DNA of 64,000 nucleotides from Bacteroidales bacterium (GTDB lineage Bacteria > Bacteroidota > Bacteroidia > Bacteroidales > UBA932). The stretch spans positions 1-64,000 of the forward strand of contig JAQXHU010000064.1 of NCBI GenBank assembly GCA_029007435.1. Direction: 5' to 3'. Every line of letters begins with the position of its first letter. Within the stretch, counting starts at the first letter, position 1. Of the stretch, positions 41,401-50,009 are shown piece by piece. Below the pieces are notes generated by a model, which was given only the letters and a program-made list of their open reading frames with translations, had not been told where the DNA came from and searched no databases. A program made the position numbers and the translations under genes.

Positions 41401-42653
41401 ATGTGCCTTATGGCTCAGTGCTTTACAAGAAGGACGGCGACAATGTGAAGAAAGGCGACCTCATCTGCGAATGGGATCCTTACAACGCCATCACCATTGT
41501 CGAGACCACCGGTACTGTCCGCTTCGACAATATGATTGAGGGCTCAACCTTCAGGGAGGAAAGCGCTGACGAGTATTCCAACAACAAGGACAAAGTCATC
41601 ATCGAGTCCAGGGACAAGACCAAGAACCCGTCAATTCTCATTATCGGTGAGGGCGGCGAGATTCTCAAGCAGTACAACCTGCCTGTAGGAGCCCACGTCA
41701 CTGTCAGTGACGGTGAGAATGTGAAGATAGGTGAGGTAATCATCAAGATTCCTCGCGCGATCGGCAAGTCCAACGATATCACCGGAGGTCTCCCGAGAGT
41801 GACCGAGCTCTTCGAGGCCAGGACACCTTCAAGCCCTGCCATTATCTCCGAAATCAACGGAGAGGTCATTATGGGCAAGATCAAGAGGGGTAACCGCGAG
41901 ATTATTGTCAAGAACAAGTCCGGTGTCGAGAAGCATTATCTTGTGCCTCTCACCAAGCAGATTCTGGTTCAGGAGAATGACTACGTCAAGGCAGGCTCGC
42001 GTCTTTCTGACGGTGGCATTTCTCCTACCGACATCCTCAATGTGCTCGGTCCTGTCAAGGCCCAGGAGTACATCGTGAACGAAGTCCAGGCGGTTTACCG
42101 TCTGCAGGGTGTGAAGATCAACGACAAGCATTTCGAAATCATCGTAAGACAGATGATGAGAAAAGTCCAGATCAACGACCCGGGCGATACCGAGTTCCTG
42201 CCTGAGGAGCTTGTTGACAAGTGGTTGTTTATGGATACCAATGATGATATCTACGGCAAGTATTATGTCATTGAGCACGGCGATTCCCAGAGATATTATG
42301 ACGGCAATATCATCACAGCCCGTGAGATGCGGAATGAGAATTCCTCTCTCGAAAGGCAGGGTCTGAAGATGATGGCAGTCCGCGAGGCCAAGCCGGCAAC
42401 TGCCAGCCAGGTTCTCCAGGGTATTACAAGAGCCGCCCTGAAGACAGACAGCTTCATCTCAGCCGCCTCATTCCAGGAGACAACCAAGGTGCTCAGCGAG
42501 GCAGCCATCCGCGGCCGTGTCGATGACCTTGAAGGTCTCAAGGAGAATGTCATCTGCGGTCACCTGATTCCTGCCGGCACCGGCCAGAAGGAATTCCAGG
42601 ATATCGTGGTAAGCAGCAAGGAGGATTACCTCAAGGAAATGAACGACCTGTAG
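38403..42653 (+). CDS. rpoC: RNA polymerase beta' subunit
   Basis: A 1416-residue subunit. The N-terminal zinc ribbon appears as CYCGKYKR then CDRCGVEVT, the Mg-binding loop is N468-ADFDGD474, the bridge helix region is at about 770-810 and the trigger loop near 920-960. The second zinc site has [15 protein letters not shown]. The C-terminus ends [12 protein letters not shown]. It is the last gene of the operon and is followed by a clear terminator. Confidence 0.98.
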   Translation: MPILNNKDNKVRSNFQRISISLASPEDIRERSHGEVLKPETVNYRTYKPERDGLFCEKIFGPTKDYECYCGKYKRIRYRGIVCDRCGVEVTEKKVRRERMGHISLTVPVAHIWYFKSAPNKISAVLGIPAKKLEAVIYYEKYIVIKPGDSGLNKLDLLSEDEYLAVIDKMPENDNLPDDAPEKFIAKMGADGIYDLLKEIDIDQLAKSLREAMANETAQQRKAEILKRLSVVKWFEESKGINRPEWMIMKVIPVIPPDLRPLVPLDGGRFATSDLNDLYRRVIIRNNRLKRLIEIKAPEVILRNEKRMLQEAVDSLFDNSKKSSAVKSESNRALKSLSDSLKGKQGRFRQNLLGKRVDYSARSVIVVGPELQMHECGLPKFMAAELYKPFIIRKLIERGIVKTVKSAKKIVDRKDPVIWDILENVMKGHPVLLNRAPTLHRLGIQAFQPRMIEGKAIQLHPLACTAFNADFDGDQMAVHLPLSNAAVMEAQLLMLGSQNILNPANGTPITVPSQDMVLGLYYITKVKPGAKGQGMSFYGPEEVIVALNEGAVEMHAEISVRLLVDKQDPSKGTQMVKTTPGRIIVNQYVPEEVPYVNEVLGKKALRKIITEVIKNTGVARTAHFLDDIKNLGYDRAFRAGISFNLGDVLIPDEKYTLIDEGYRQVEDIKNNYAMGFITNNERYNKVIDLWTIIDNKLTGIVEKQISADQQGFNPVYMMLDSGARGSTQQIKQLCGMRGLMAKPQKSGAAGAEIIENPIVSNLKEGMTVLEYFISTHGARKGLADTALKTADAGYLTRRLVDVSHDVIINEEDCGTLRGLMASAIKNKDDVVESLGERILGRTSVHDIFNPITGELIIKAGEEIREATASLIDSLPIEQVEIRSVLTCESRKGVCAKCYGRNLATSRMVEKGEVVGVIAAQSIGEPGTQLTLRTFHVGGTASSTAADSSIESKYNGKLQFEELRTLERESDSGEKEVVVVSRMTELKIIDENTGITFSSYDVPYGSVLYKKDGDNVKKGDLICEWDPYNAITIVETTGTVRFDNMIEGSTFREESADEYSNNKDKVIIESRDKTKNPSILIIGEGGEILKQYNLPVGAHVTVSDGENVKIGEVIIKIPRAIGKSNDITGGLPRVTELFEARTPSSPAIISEINGEVIMGKIKRGNREIIVKNKSGVEKHYLVPLTKQILVQENDYVKAGSRLSDGGISPTDILNVLGPVKAQEYIVNEVQAVYRLQGVKINDKHFEIIVRQMMRKVQINDPGDTEFLPEELVDKWLFMDTNDDIYGKYYVIEHGDSQRYYDGNIITAREMRNENSSLERQGLKMMAVREAKPATASQVLQGITRAALKTDSFISAASFQETTKVLSEAAIRGRVDDLEGLKENVICGHLIPAGTGQKEFQDIVVSSKEDYLKEMNDL

Positions 42654-42670
42654 TCGTCTCAGTATAAACG

Positions 42671-42713
42671 AAACAGAGGGATTAAGCCAATCAGCTTGAT
42701 CCCTCTGTTTTTT
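42671..42713 (+). terminator. Rho-independent terminator of rpoBC
   Basis: AAACAGAGGGAT (42671-42682) pairs with ATCCCTCTGTTT (42699-42710), with a smaller AGC/GCT pairing in the loop, and the T run continues to 42713. It lies 18 nt after the rpoC stop. Confidence 0.93.
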
Positions 42714-42714
42714 G

Positions 42715-42796
42715 TGCGAGCGAAGGGACTCGAACCCATACGCACAAAGGCACCAGATCCTAAGTCTGGCTTGGCTACCAATTACAACACGCTCGC
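42715..42796 (-). tRNA. tRNA-Leu (anticodon TAG)
   Basis: An 82-nt class II tRNA on the minus strand: acceptor GCGAGCG with CGCTCGC, anticodon stem CCAGA/TCTGG with loop CTTAGGA, a long variable arm, T loop TTCGAGT and discriminator A. The T stem has one T-T mismatch. It begins 2 nt from the end of the rpoC terminator T run, on the opposite strand. Confidence 0.92.
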
Positions 42797-42880
42797 AAAT
42801 CCCTCCGGAAAGCCCCAAACCTGAGCCCATCATCAATACCGGCCTTTGGAAGCTGCCTGTATCTGTATCCGAAAGGTTTA

Positions 42881-42910
42881 CAAAGTTAGTGATATTTTTT
42901 ATATTCCAAA
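42881..42910 (-). promoter_or_regulatory. Promoter for tRNA-Leu (TTTG-N18-TAACTTTG, minus strand)
   Basis: Read on the minus strand, TTTG (42907-42910) and TAACTTTG (42881-42888) are 18 nt apart. Transcription would start near 42874, giving a leader of about 78 nt before the tRNA. Between this and lnt is a GGCCG-TTT-CGGCC hairpin (42918-42930) directly after the lnt stop. It lacks a U tract on the lnt strand, so it is not a classical terminator. Confidence 0.6.
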
Positions 42911-42930
42911 ACTTTTTGGCCGTTTCGGCC

Positions 42931-44580
42931 TTATTGGGAAGCGTTTTCACGCCTTTTGACAAATGCCCTCACTGCAATGCCAAGCAGCAGCAGGACAGCC
43001 ATAAAAGTGCATATCCGCCCGGTGATGTCTCCGTAGCGGACAAAGAAAGTCTCTTCGTCATTGAGGTTGACATCGGAGCGAAACCATTCTCTTTCCCACC
43101 ACGAGGTTTTCTGAATAATGTCCCCGCGGCTTGAGATGACAGCCGAGATGCCGGTGTTCGCGCTGCGGGCAATCCATCTTCTGGTCTCGATGGCCCTGAG
43201 GGCTGCGTAACTCAAGTGCTGCCTGTAGCCAGGAGTGTTTCCCCACCAGGCGTCATTCGTTATGACGGTAAGAACCTGCGCTCCTTTCCTTACATATTCG
43301 GCGCAATGTTCCGGATAAACAGATTCGTAGCAGATAGCGCATCCCACCGGAACTCTCCTCGTCACATTCCCGCAAGTGTCCCGCTGGATGCAGTCAAGAA
43401 GCGACACCTCGTCCTGGCCGGCACAGCGGCCCATCACCCCGCCTAACAGGTCGTCTATCTTTGTGAACAGGGCAGGGTACGGAGTCATTTCCACTCCGAC
43501 AACCAGTTTCGATTTGTGGTATATCTGAGCTGTGGCGGAGCTGTCAATGATCAGGGCTGAATTCCTGGACTGGACCCAGCGGTTCTCCCCGAGGCTCCTC
43601 ACTGTTTTCGACGGAGCAGTATCCGACATTGTATATTCATAAGTTGACGCTCCGAACATCAGGTTGACACCCGGCTTGTCTTTCAGATAGCCTGTGAATC
43701 TCCGCCAGGTGGGGCTGCTCTCCAGACGTCCGAGCACGATGTCGCCAGTGAATGTCTCAGGAGCCAGAGCCAGTACCATCCCGTTTCCCTTCCTGTCTTT
43801 CAAGCCTTTGTCCATCAGGTCAATGAGAATCGCATTCTGCTGGGCCTGCGACATTGACTGGAATTTCTGGTACGGGTCGAAATCAGGCTGGAGTACAAGT
43901 GCTTCCAGGGTCCCGGACGGCTTTTCAGAATAATTGCAGTACATTATCAGGGAAAGGACAATTGGTCCCGCCAGCATCAGCACATATCCGCCGACTGAAG
44001 CTGCGCATCCTTTCCAGTTTATATCCAGCAGTTTACCGCTGGCCAATCCAAGCATCAGGGAGAATAGCCAGATATTGCATATCCATATCCACAGCGAGCC
44101 TCCGAGTGTGCCGGTGAATTCATACCACTGCACTAATGACACAGTCCGGGCAAAAGAGTTGCCCAATACAAGCCACGGCCATGAAATCTGCGCCACAGTC
44201 AGGTAATACCGCTCCCACGCAATCCACAGGAACACTAAAAAAATATACGGAAGAATGCCTTTCAGGACCTTCCTGCTCCAGCGGAACATCCCGAATACGA
44301 TGGACATCTGTAGCGCGTTCGCCAGACAGGCGAAAATGCCTCCACCCACTGTTGCATTGCAAACCCAGAAAGTCGTCACTGCGTTCCACGCGACAAATAC
44401 CGAATAATGCCAGAGCCACATACGTTTCACCCCTGTCTGTGTGCCTATGAACTCCATACAGAGCAGAGGCACCAATCCGAACAGGGACAGAATCCCAAGA
44501 TGTGGAACGAGAAAAGGAAGGGACATCATCACCACTGACATAGCGGCGAGCACGGCCATTATTCTCTTATGCTTGTTCAT
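42931..44580 (-). CDS. lnt: Apolipoprotein N-acyltransferase
   Basis: A 549-residue inner-membrane enzyme that adds the third acyl chain to the N-terminal Cys of lipoproteins. About eight N-terminal hydrophobic segments precede a nitrilase-like periplasmic domain with the catalytic triad E275 (LAPETF), K356 (YHKSKL) and C417 (GCAICYESVYP). A final helix and a basic tail follow. I start at the ATG at 44580; a TTG at 44610 lies upstream of the predicted transcription start and is rejected. It is divergent from a LysE-type exporter gene. Confidence 0.93.
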   Translation of the reverse strand: MNKHKRIMAVLAAMSVVMMSLPFLVPHLGILSLFGLVPLLCMEFIGTQTGVKRMWLWHYSVFVAWNAVTTFWVCNATVGGGIFACLANALQMSIVFGMFRWSRKVLKGILPYIFLVFLWIAWERYYLTVAQISWPWLVLGNSFARTVSLVQWYEFTGTLGGSLWIWICNIWLFSLMLGLASGKLLDINWKGCAASVGGYVLMLAGPIVLSLIMYCNYSEKPSGTLEALVLQPDFDPYQKFQSMSQAQQNAILIDLMDKGLKDRKGNGMVLALAPETFTGDIVLGRLESSPTWRRFTGYLKDKPGVNLMFGASTYEYTMSDTAPSKTVRSLGENRWVQSRNSALIIDSSATAQIYHKSKLVVGVEMTPYPALFTKIDDLLGGVMGRCAGQDEVSLLDCIQRDTCGNVTRRVPVGCAICYESVYPEHCAEYVRKGAQVLTVITNDAWWGNTPGYRQHLSYAALRAIETRRWIARSANTGISAVISSRGDIIQKTSWWEREWFRSDVNLNDEETFFVRYGDITGRICTFMAVLLLLGIAVRAFVKRRENASQ

Positions 44581-44602
44581 ACGATATTGCTTTATTCTTC
44601 CG

Positions 44603-44636
44603 TTGGGCAAAGATATGAATTTAATTGCTATCTTTG
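44603..44636. promoter_or_regulatory. Back-to-back promoters of lnt (-) and the lysE-type gene (+)
   Basis: Two TATCTTTG -7 elements form an inverted pair 13 nt apart: minus strand at 44608-44615 (towards lnt) and plus strand at 44629-44636 (towards the exporter, with TTG at 44603-44605 as a possible -33, spacer 23). Each predicted start lies about 20-35 nt before the ATG it serves. The regions needed by the two promoters overlap. Confidence 0.6.
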
Positions 44637-44661
44637 TAATTCAACGCTAATTTACTGCATT

Positions 44662-45294
44662 ATGATGCTTGACATTCTCAAAGGATTCCTGATTGGAGTA
44701 TGCGCTTCCGTGCCGTTGGGACCAATCGCCATCCTTGTGATACAGAAGTCATTGAGTGAAGGACATAAATCCGGCTTCATGGCTGGTCTGGGAGCGTGCC
44801 TTGTAGATACCCTGTATGCTGCCATTGCGATTTTTGCCCTGGCGATAGCTGAAACATTCATAGCTGACAATCAGGTACTTATAATGGTGGGAGGCGGTGT
44901 TGTGGTCACCTTGTTGGGGTGCAGTCTCGCTTTCAAGGACCCTTTCAGAAAAATGAAGAAGGAAGATTCAACCCCATCATATTCCCTAAAGGATTTCTTT
45001 CAGGCAGTCGTGATGGGAATATCGAATCCTGGAGCTATATTCGTGATTTTCGCCCTGTTCGCATTCTTTGGCATACAGCTTGAGCCGCACGATTTCAGAG
45101 TCGCTCCCATATTGCTGGCAGTCAGCGGAGGCTCGGCTTTCTACTGGTTTCTGTTTTCCTGGTCGTTCAGCCGTTTCAGAAAGAACTTCAAGTTGGGGAC
45201 ACTGCTCTGGATAAACAGAATAACAGGAGTCATAGTGACAATTATCGGCATTGCCCTTATAACCGAGGGGCTGCTGGAAGTGATATTTTTGTAA
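44662..45294 (+). CDS. LysE family amino-acid exporter/translocator
   Basis: A 210-residue membrane protein with about six predicted helices. The N-terminal motif GFLIGVCASVPLGPIAILVI and the segment MGISNPGAIFVIFALFAFFG are typical of LysE/RhtB carriers, which export amino acids. The substrate is unknown. Start at ATG 44662 (an ATG at 44665 is equally possible). It is followed by the PASTA gene after 12 nt. Confidence 0.85.
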   Translation: MMLDILKGFLIGVCASVPLGPIAILVIQKSLSEGHKSGFMAGLGACLVDTLYAAIAIFALAIAETFIADNQVLIMVGGGVVVTLLGCSLAFKDPFRKMKKEDSTPSYSLKDFFQAVVMGISNPGAIFVIFALFAFFGIQLEPHDFRVAPILLAVSGGSAFYWFLFSWSFSRFRKNFKLGTLLWINRITGVIVTIIGIALITEGLLEVIFL

Positions 45295-45306
45295 AATACG
45301 GATAAA

Positions 45307-46086
45307 ATGAGCATAAAAAGTTTTTTCAGCAACTGGATTGTGAAGAATCTCGCAGGAGCGGCCGCCCTGTTATTGGTTCTTGTGGCGGGAGCGGCGATAG
45401 CGCTCTCTGTGATTACCCATCACGGACAGGAGATAGCTGTCCCGGACTTCACTAATATGAGTGTGGCGCAGGCCCGTCAGCTTGCCTCCGCATCAGGCTT
45501 GAGAGTTGAGGTTACTGATTCGGTCTATGTGCGCAAAATGGGCAGGGGGCTCGTTTTCTCACAGGTTCCAAAGGCCGGTGGCAAAGTCAAGAACGGAAGA
45601 CGTATTCTTCTCACTATCAATTCGGTGCATCCCAAGAAGGTGTCTATGCCTGACCTTGTGGGCTTTTCAATGCGCCAGGCCAAGGCTGAACTGATGTCAA
45701 GAGGCTTGACTCTCGGACGTCTCCGCTATGTGGAGGATATTGCTACCAACAATGTTCTAAAGCAGCTGTACCGGGGCAGGGAAATCAAACCTGGAAGAAT
45801 GATAGAGAGTGGTGCGGAAATTGACCTTGTCGTAGGACTTGGAAAAGATGATACAGAGACAATTATCCCGGATGTGGCAGGAATGAGGTTTATGAGGGCT
45901 GTTGACGCTTTGCACGACAATTCTCTGAATGTGTCCTCGCTGCATTTCGACAGGGGAGTGAAGAACTACAGTGACTCACTCGACGCGGTTGTGTACAAGC
46001 AGGTGCCTGAAGCATCGGACAATACTGTCCCTTTAGGTTCAAATGTGGCACTTTACCTTAAACTTGAAAATAAAACGGAGAACTGA
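45307..46086 (+). CDS. Membrane-anchored protein with three PASTA domains
   Basis: A 259-residue bitopic protein. It has an N-terminal transmembrane helix (about 15-36, AGAAALLLVLVAGAAIALSV) and then three periplasmic PASTA repeats: about 42-104 (VPDFTNMSVAQARQLA), 110-178 (MPDLVGFSMRQAKAEL) and 186-255 (IPDVAGMRFMRAVDAL). PASTA domains bind muropeptides or mediate contacts in cell-wall enzymes. No kinase or transpeptidase domain is attached. The stop overlaps the rluD start by one base (TGATGG context), and this pairing with rluD is common in Bacteroidetes. A structural or sensory role at the cell wall is inferred. Confidence 0.85.
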   Translation: MSIKSFFSNWIVKNLAGAAALLLVLVAGAAIALSVITHHGQEIAVPDFTNMSVAQARQLASASGLRVEVTDSVYVRKMGRGLVFSQVPKAGGKVKNGRRILLTINSVHPKKVSMPDLVGFSMRQAKAELMSRGLTLGRLRYVEDIATNNVLKQLYRGREIKPGRMIESGAEIDLVVGLGKDDTETIIPDVAGMRFMRAVDALHDNSLNVSSLHFDRGVKNYSDSLDAVVYKQVPEASDNTVPLGSNVALYLKLENKTEN

Positions 46087-47198
46087 TGGCGGATCTGCAG
46101 GACAGCCTTTTCAACGAAGAGGAGATAGATTACAACGGGTCCAATATGGAGGTCTCTGAAGAGGCTGTCCAGGAAGAAGACGAGCAGGGGATGTTTGAGC
46201 ATTTCCGGCTCAATGTGGATGCCGGCCAGACCCCTTTGAGGATTGACAAGTTTATGGCCTGTCACCTGATGGACACTTCCAGGCACAGGGTTCAGCTGGC
46301 GATAAAGAACGGATATGTCCGCCTTGGAGACAAAACGGCCAAAGCCAATATGATAGTACGTCCCGGAGATGTCATCAGGTTTGTAATGCCTTATGAGAGA
46401 AGGGGATTTGAAGTGCTTCCTGAGGACATCCCGCTGAACATCGTTTATGAGGATGATGACGTGCTGGTGGTTAACAAGCCGGCAGGAATGGTGGTCCATC
46501 CCGGACACGGACATTTCGAGGGCACTTTAGTCAACGCACTTGCGTTCCATCTCGGCCTCTCGCAGGGGCCGGATGCAAAGGACGACCGGATGGGCGTGCT
46601 TGTCCACCGCATTGATATGGATACATCCGGACTTTTGGTTGTGGCGAAAAATGACGAGTCCCAGCTTGACCTTGCAGGGCAGTTTTTCCGTCATACAATC
46701 GAGCGGAAATACGTTGCTGTTGTCTGGGGCAATGTCAAAGATGATGAAGGCACAATTACCGGAAATATCGGCCGTGACCCCAATGACAGGCTTCGTTTCA
46801 AGGTGTATCCTGAAGGGGACAAAGGCAAGCATGCGGTCACTCATTACAAGGTCGTCGAGAGGTTCGGGTATGTGACTGTGGTGGAATGCCGTCTGGAGAC
46901 AGGCCGCACGCATCAGATCAGAGTTCATTTCAACCATATCGGACACCCCCTGTTCAACGATGCCCGCTACGGCGGCTCGGAAATCCGCAAAGGAACCATT
47001 TATGCGAAATACAAACAGTTCATCCGCAATTGTTTCGAGATCTGTCCGCGACAGGCTCTCCACGCCAGGACTCTTGGCTTTGTCCATCCTCGCACCAGGG
47101 AGCTTGTAAGATTCGACTCTCCGCTTCCGGATGATATGCAGGCTCTGATTGACAAGTGGAGGGCTTATTCCGGCAATATGCCAGCAGACAAGGAATAG
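46086..47198 (+). CDS. rluD: 23S rRNA pseudouridine synthase, RluD type
   Basis: A 370-residue RluA-family enzyme. It has an N-terminal acidic extension (about 1-40), an S4 RNA-binding domain (about 50-100, LRIDKFMACHLMDTSRHRVQ) and a catalytic domain with HRIDMDTSGLLVVAK, where the first Asp is the nucleophile (consensus HRLDxxTSG). GRTHQIRVHFNHIGHPLFND is the usual C-terminal motif. RluD modifies helix 69, but the RluA paralogues are hard to tell apart by eye. The last 34 bp overlap the 3' end of the convergent gene on the other strand. Confidence 0.9.
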   Translation: MADLQDSLFNEEEIDYNGSNMEVSEEAVQEEDEQGMFEHFRLNVDAGQTPLRIDKFMACHLMDTSRHRVQLAIKNGYVRLGDKTAKANMIVRPGDVIRFVMPYERRGFEVLPEDIPLNIVYEDDDVLVVNKPAGMVVHPGHGHFEGTLVNALAFHLGLSQGPDAKDDRMGVLVHRIDMDTSGLLVVAKNDESQLDLAGQFFRHTIERKYVAVVWGNVKDDEGTITGNIGRDPNDRLRFKVYPEGDKGKHAVTHYKVVERFGYVTVVECRLETGRTHQIRVHFNHIGHPLFNDARYGGSEIRKGTIYAKYKQFIRNCFEICPRQALHARTLGFVHPRTRELVRFDSPLPDDMQALIDKWRAYSGNMPADKE

Positions 47199-48142
47199 AG
47201 CGCTTCCTCTTCATCCATTGAGGAATCGATAATCCGCTCAAACTCATTCCACCGCCAGGCGGAACGCAGCGTCTTCTCCACCCAGTAAATGAATTTTACA
47301 TCAGGATTCAGCCTTTCCAGCCGTTTGGCCCTGATGTACATCGGAAGTCCATCCGATGCATCGTGCCATAAATCCACGAATGCGAAGTCGTATTTACGGG
47401 CTTCCATCCCGTCGCTCATATATTCGAACGCATCCTGCTTTATGATGTGTGCGATTTTGTCCCGGTTCTGGATCTGTGGCAATATATGCCTGCTGAACAG
47501 GCTGATGGCATCATTGTCAATTTCTATTATATCAATCTCTTTCACAGCCTGATTCAATGTGGCCATATATGCGAAATATCCAAGTCCGAGGCCGAATACC
47601 GCCACCTTTCCGCTTATCTCGGACAGGGGCCCGCGCATTGTCTCAATCTCGCTCGGCTTGACTGCCATCCATTCCCGTCCGTCCTGCTCGACAGCAGGAT
47701 ATACAAACCGTTCAGTGAAGAAGCCGACTGACGGAGTCTCCACTGTCCCTGGTCCGAGCATTATGTCGTCCCGGACGAAGGCCTCATAAGGCCTGTAGCA
47801 ATAATGTGTGAATCTCCATTTGCCTGACACTGCGTCAGGGAATCTGATTGATGCCAAATACGGGTCGTTGAGATAGACCCGTGTGTCGAGCCTTTTCACG
47901 GCCCTTGAAAAATATCCGTTCGTCTCCCTGTCGTTTTCGTTTATTCCGCAGAATCCGGCCATCAGGGCTGCATAGACCGCCTCTTCCGGAAGCGTTCCTC
48001 CAGGATTGACCTGCTCCATAAGCTTCTGCGTGATGGCGCAGGGCGTCTCGCTTATATACTCGGCCATAGCCCAGGCTGCATCATTGTTCGCTTCTCTTAT
48101 CCGGCGGAGCCTGTTCCGCCATTCTGTTCCATCTGTACGCAT
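47165..48142 (-). CDS. Spermidine synthase-like SAM-binding protein
   Basis: A 325-residue cytoplasmic protein. The C-terminal half (about 175-300) has a class I methyltransferase/spermidine-synthase fold: AVFGLGLGYFAYMA as the SAM loop, IDIIEIDNDAISLF with the acidic residue of strand 2, and FAFVDLWHDASDGLPMYI as the post-III segment. The N-terminal half is all-helical with no recognised motif. The catalytic residues of true spermidine synthase could not be placed, so a methyltransferase or another function is possible. I chose the ATG at 48142; a longer ORF start (48196) lies inside the rng terminator. Convergent with rluD, 34-bp overlap. Confidence 0.65.
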   Translation of the reverse strand: MRTDGTEWRNRLRRIREANNDAAWAMAEYISETPCAITQKLMEQVNPGGTLPEEAVYAALMAGFCGINENDRETNGYFSRAVKRLDTRVYLNDPYLASIRFPDAVSGKWRFTHYCYRPYEAFVRDDIMLGPGTVETPSVGFFTERFVYPAVEQDGREWMAVKPSEIETMRGPLSEISGKVAVFGLGLGYFAYMATLNQAVKEIDIIEIDNDAISLFSRHILPQIQNRDKIAHIIKQDAFEYMSDGMEARKYDFAFVDLWHDASDGLPMYIRAKRLERLNPDVKFIYWVEKTLRSAWRWNEFERIIDSSMDEEEALYSLSAGILPE

Positions 48143-48155
48143 AAGTGGTAAAATA

Positions 48156-48202
48156 AAAAGGGTGGCGGCAATACCTGAAGACAGGCTTACAGTCACCCCT
48201 TT
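48156..48202 (-). terminator. Terminator of rng (minus strand)
   Basis: On the minus strand, AAAGGGGTG (48202-48194) pairs with CACCCTTT (48164-48157). An inner CCTG/CAGG hairpin lies around 48173-48184, and a T-rich tail TTTATTTTA follows. It is 24 nt after the rng stop. Confidence 0.75.
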
Positions 48203-48225
48203 AAAGTTTTCAAATGAGCCAGGAG

Positions 48226-49800
48226 TCAGGACTTGGCGTCCAGATTTTCTCCATTGTCATTGTACAATTCATTTTGCAGAACACTGAAATCCAGCACTTC
48301 CTCCAGCTGGATTCTGCATTTATACTTCCTTTTCCATTTCCTCAGAACAGAATTGAAACCCTTTGTCAGGTACGCTCCTAAAATAGGGCTTGTCTTCAGT
48401 ACAAATGACTTGACTTTCAGTTCGGAGACGTAATATGAGATACGGCTCTCTATCTGTTCGTCAATCAGCATACTCGGTGCTATTTTGCCGGTTCCGTGGC
48501 ATACCGGACATACTTCCTCAGTATTGATTTCCGTTGCCGGACGGATTCTCTGCCTGGTTATCTGCATCAGGCCGAATTTCGTGAGTGGCAGCACATTGTG
48601 CTTCGCGCGGTCGTTCTGCATCAGCTCGGTCATATATTTGTACAGACCGTTTTTGTGCTCCTGGATTTCCATATCTATGAAGTCCACAATCACAATACCG
48701 CCCATATCCCTGAGCCTCAACTGTCTTGCAATTTCTTCAGCCGCATAGCGGTTCACCTCGTATGTGTTCTCTTCCTGGTCGTTGGTTTTCGCCCTGATAC
48801 CGCTGTTTACATCCACTACATTGAGCGCTTCAGTAGATTCAATCACGAGATACGCACCCTGTTTGATAGGGACCACTCTTCCGAATGAACTCTTTATCTG
48901 TCTGGTCACCTCGAAATGGTCGAAAATCGGTTCAGCACCGTCATAGTATTTAACGATTTTCGCCTGGTCAGGAGAGATCTGCTCAATATACTTCCGAATC
49001 TCCTCATATTCTTTCTTGTCATTCACGTAGATATTTGAGAATGAGTTGTTGAAGAGATCCCTGAGGACTGTAGTGGTCTTGCTGTATTCAGTGAACAGCG
49101 GCTGTATGTTCTTGGATTTGGAAAGTTTCGGCCACGAACCTTCCCATTTCCCGATAAGCGATTTGAGCTCTGAAACCAAAATCGCCGCATTCTTGCCTTC
49201 CGCGGCAGTGCGGATTATTGCACCGTAATTGGCCGGCAGAATGCTTCTTACCAGTGTTTCAAGTCTTTTCTTTTCCTCTTTGGATGAAATCTTCTGGGAA
49301 ATGCTCACTTTCTTTGCGAAAGGGAGGAGTACAATATTGCGTCCTGCCAATGAAATCTCAGCCGTGAGCCTGGATCCTTTGGTGGATATAGGCTCTTTCA
49401 CAATCTGGACGACAATCATCTGGCCCGGTTTTACCACATTCTCAATCTGTCCCTCTTTGGCGAGGACCGGACCGAGCGTGATGCCAGAGAACACTTCTCC
49501 TGCATTTGTGTTGGTATTGGTCTTTTTGACGAATTCATCGAATGCGTCAAAGTACAGACCAAGGTCCAGGTAATGGATGAAAGCCTCCTTTTCGTCACCG
49601 ATGTCAACAAACGCCGCATTCAGCGCAGGCATCACTTTCTTCACTCTTCCGAGAAACACATCTCCGACCGTGAAACTGTGTCCTGTCGTGGATTCTTTGT
49701 TCAGCTCAATAAGCCTGTGATTGTCCATCAGGGCAAGCTGAACTTCGGTGGGGCTGACATCTACAATCAGGTCTTTGACCGATTCTTTTTCAGACTCCAT
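48226..49800 (-). CDS. rng: Ribonuclease E/G family endoribonuclease
   Basis: A 524-residue RNase G-type enzyme for mRNA decay and rRNA processing. An S1 domain (about 35-125, VGDVFLGRVKKVMPALNAAF) is followed by the RNase H-like and DNase I-like regions. The catalytic Asp region is GGIVIVDFIDMEIQEH, and the zinc-link motif is CPVCHGTGK (the CxxC Zn site that joins two subunits). No RNase E-type scaffold tail is present, so RNase G is the better name. It lies downstream of hup and the small basic ORF on the same strand, with a hairpin in between. Confidence 0.93.
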   Translation of the reverse strand: MESEKESVKDLIVDVSPTEVQLALMDNHRLIELNKESTTGHSFTVGDVFLGRVKKVMPALNAAFVDIGDEKEAFIHYLDLGLYFDAFDEFVKKTNTNTNAGEVFSGITLGPVLAKEGQIENVVKPGQMIVVQIVKEPISTKGSRLTAEISLAGRNIVLLPFAKKVSISQKISSKEEKKRLETLVRSILPANYGAIIRTAAEGKNAAILVSELKSLIGKWEGSWPKLSKSKNIQPLFTEYSKTTTVLRDLFNNSFSNIYVNDKKEYEEIRKYIEQISPDQAKIVKYYDGAEPIFDHFEVTRQIKSSFGRVVPIKQGAYLVIESTEALNVVDVNSGIRAKTNDQEENTYEVNRYAAEEIARQLRLRDMGGIVIVDFIDMEIQEHKNGLYKYMTELMQNDRAKHNVLPLTKFGLMQITRQRIRPATEINTEEVCPVCHGTGKIAPSMLIDEQIESRISYYVSELKVKSFVLKTSPILGAYLTKGFNSVLRKWKRKYKCRIQLEEVLDFSVLQNELYNDNGENLDAKS

Positions 49801-49828
49801 TAGGATTGAACAATATTAACATTAGTAA

Positions 49829-49861
49829 AAGAGGCCGTCCGGACCACCGGCCAGCCTCTCT
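49829..49861 (-). terminator. Hairpin upstream of rng on its coding strand
   Basis: AGAGGC (49830-49835) pairs with GCCTCT (49854-49859), and an inner CCGG/CCGG (49839-49842 with 49847-49850) extends it. On the minus strand the stem is followed by TTTTACTAA. It probably ends part of the hup/small-ORF transcript before rng. Confidence 0.55.
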
Positions 49862-49895
49862 CTTAACAGACTGCTAAAATGGCAGACACTGAAAA

Positions 49896-49985
49896 CTACT
49901 TCTTCTTATGTCTATTCTTGCGCAAACGTTTCTTGCGTTTGTGCGTAGCCATCTTATGCCTTTTATGCTTCTTTCCGTTTGGCAT
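49896..49985 (-). CDS. 29-residue highly basic conserved-type small protein
   Basis: A minus-strand ORF of 29 codons, MPNGKKHKRHKMATHKRKKR at its start and LRKNRHKKK at its end. Twenty of 29 residues are Lys, Arg or His, with the repeated pattern HKRHK/HKRKK. It has an ATG and a TAG stop and lies 24 nt after hup, on the same strand. Such an ORF next to hup or rng is, from memory, widespread in Bacteroidetes and often missed or annotated as hypothetical. Composition suggests nucleic-acid or ribosome binding, like the small ribosomal protein Thx/bL36-type peptides, but nothing here proves it. Confidence 0.7.
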   Translation of the reverse strand: MPNGKKHKRHKMATHKRKKRLRKNRHKKK

Positions 49986-50009
49986 AGGTTTACGATAAAT
50001 TAATTATTA

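Noticed and set aside
42918..42930. GGCCG-TTT-CGGCC hairpin as the lnt terminator
   Set aside because: Only 5 bp, and on the lnt strand it is followed by A residues, not U; noted as a hairpin only.
44581..44610. Ten-codon TTG extension of Lnt
   Set aside because: It would lie across the predicted lnt promoter, and ATG 44580 begins a normal basic N-terminus before the first helix.
48143..48196. Upstream start (48196) of the spermidine-synthase-like gene
   Set aside because: This stretch is the rng terminator hairpin read in frame; its hydrophobic sequence is probably accidental.
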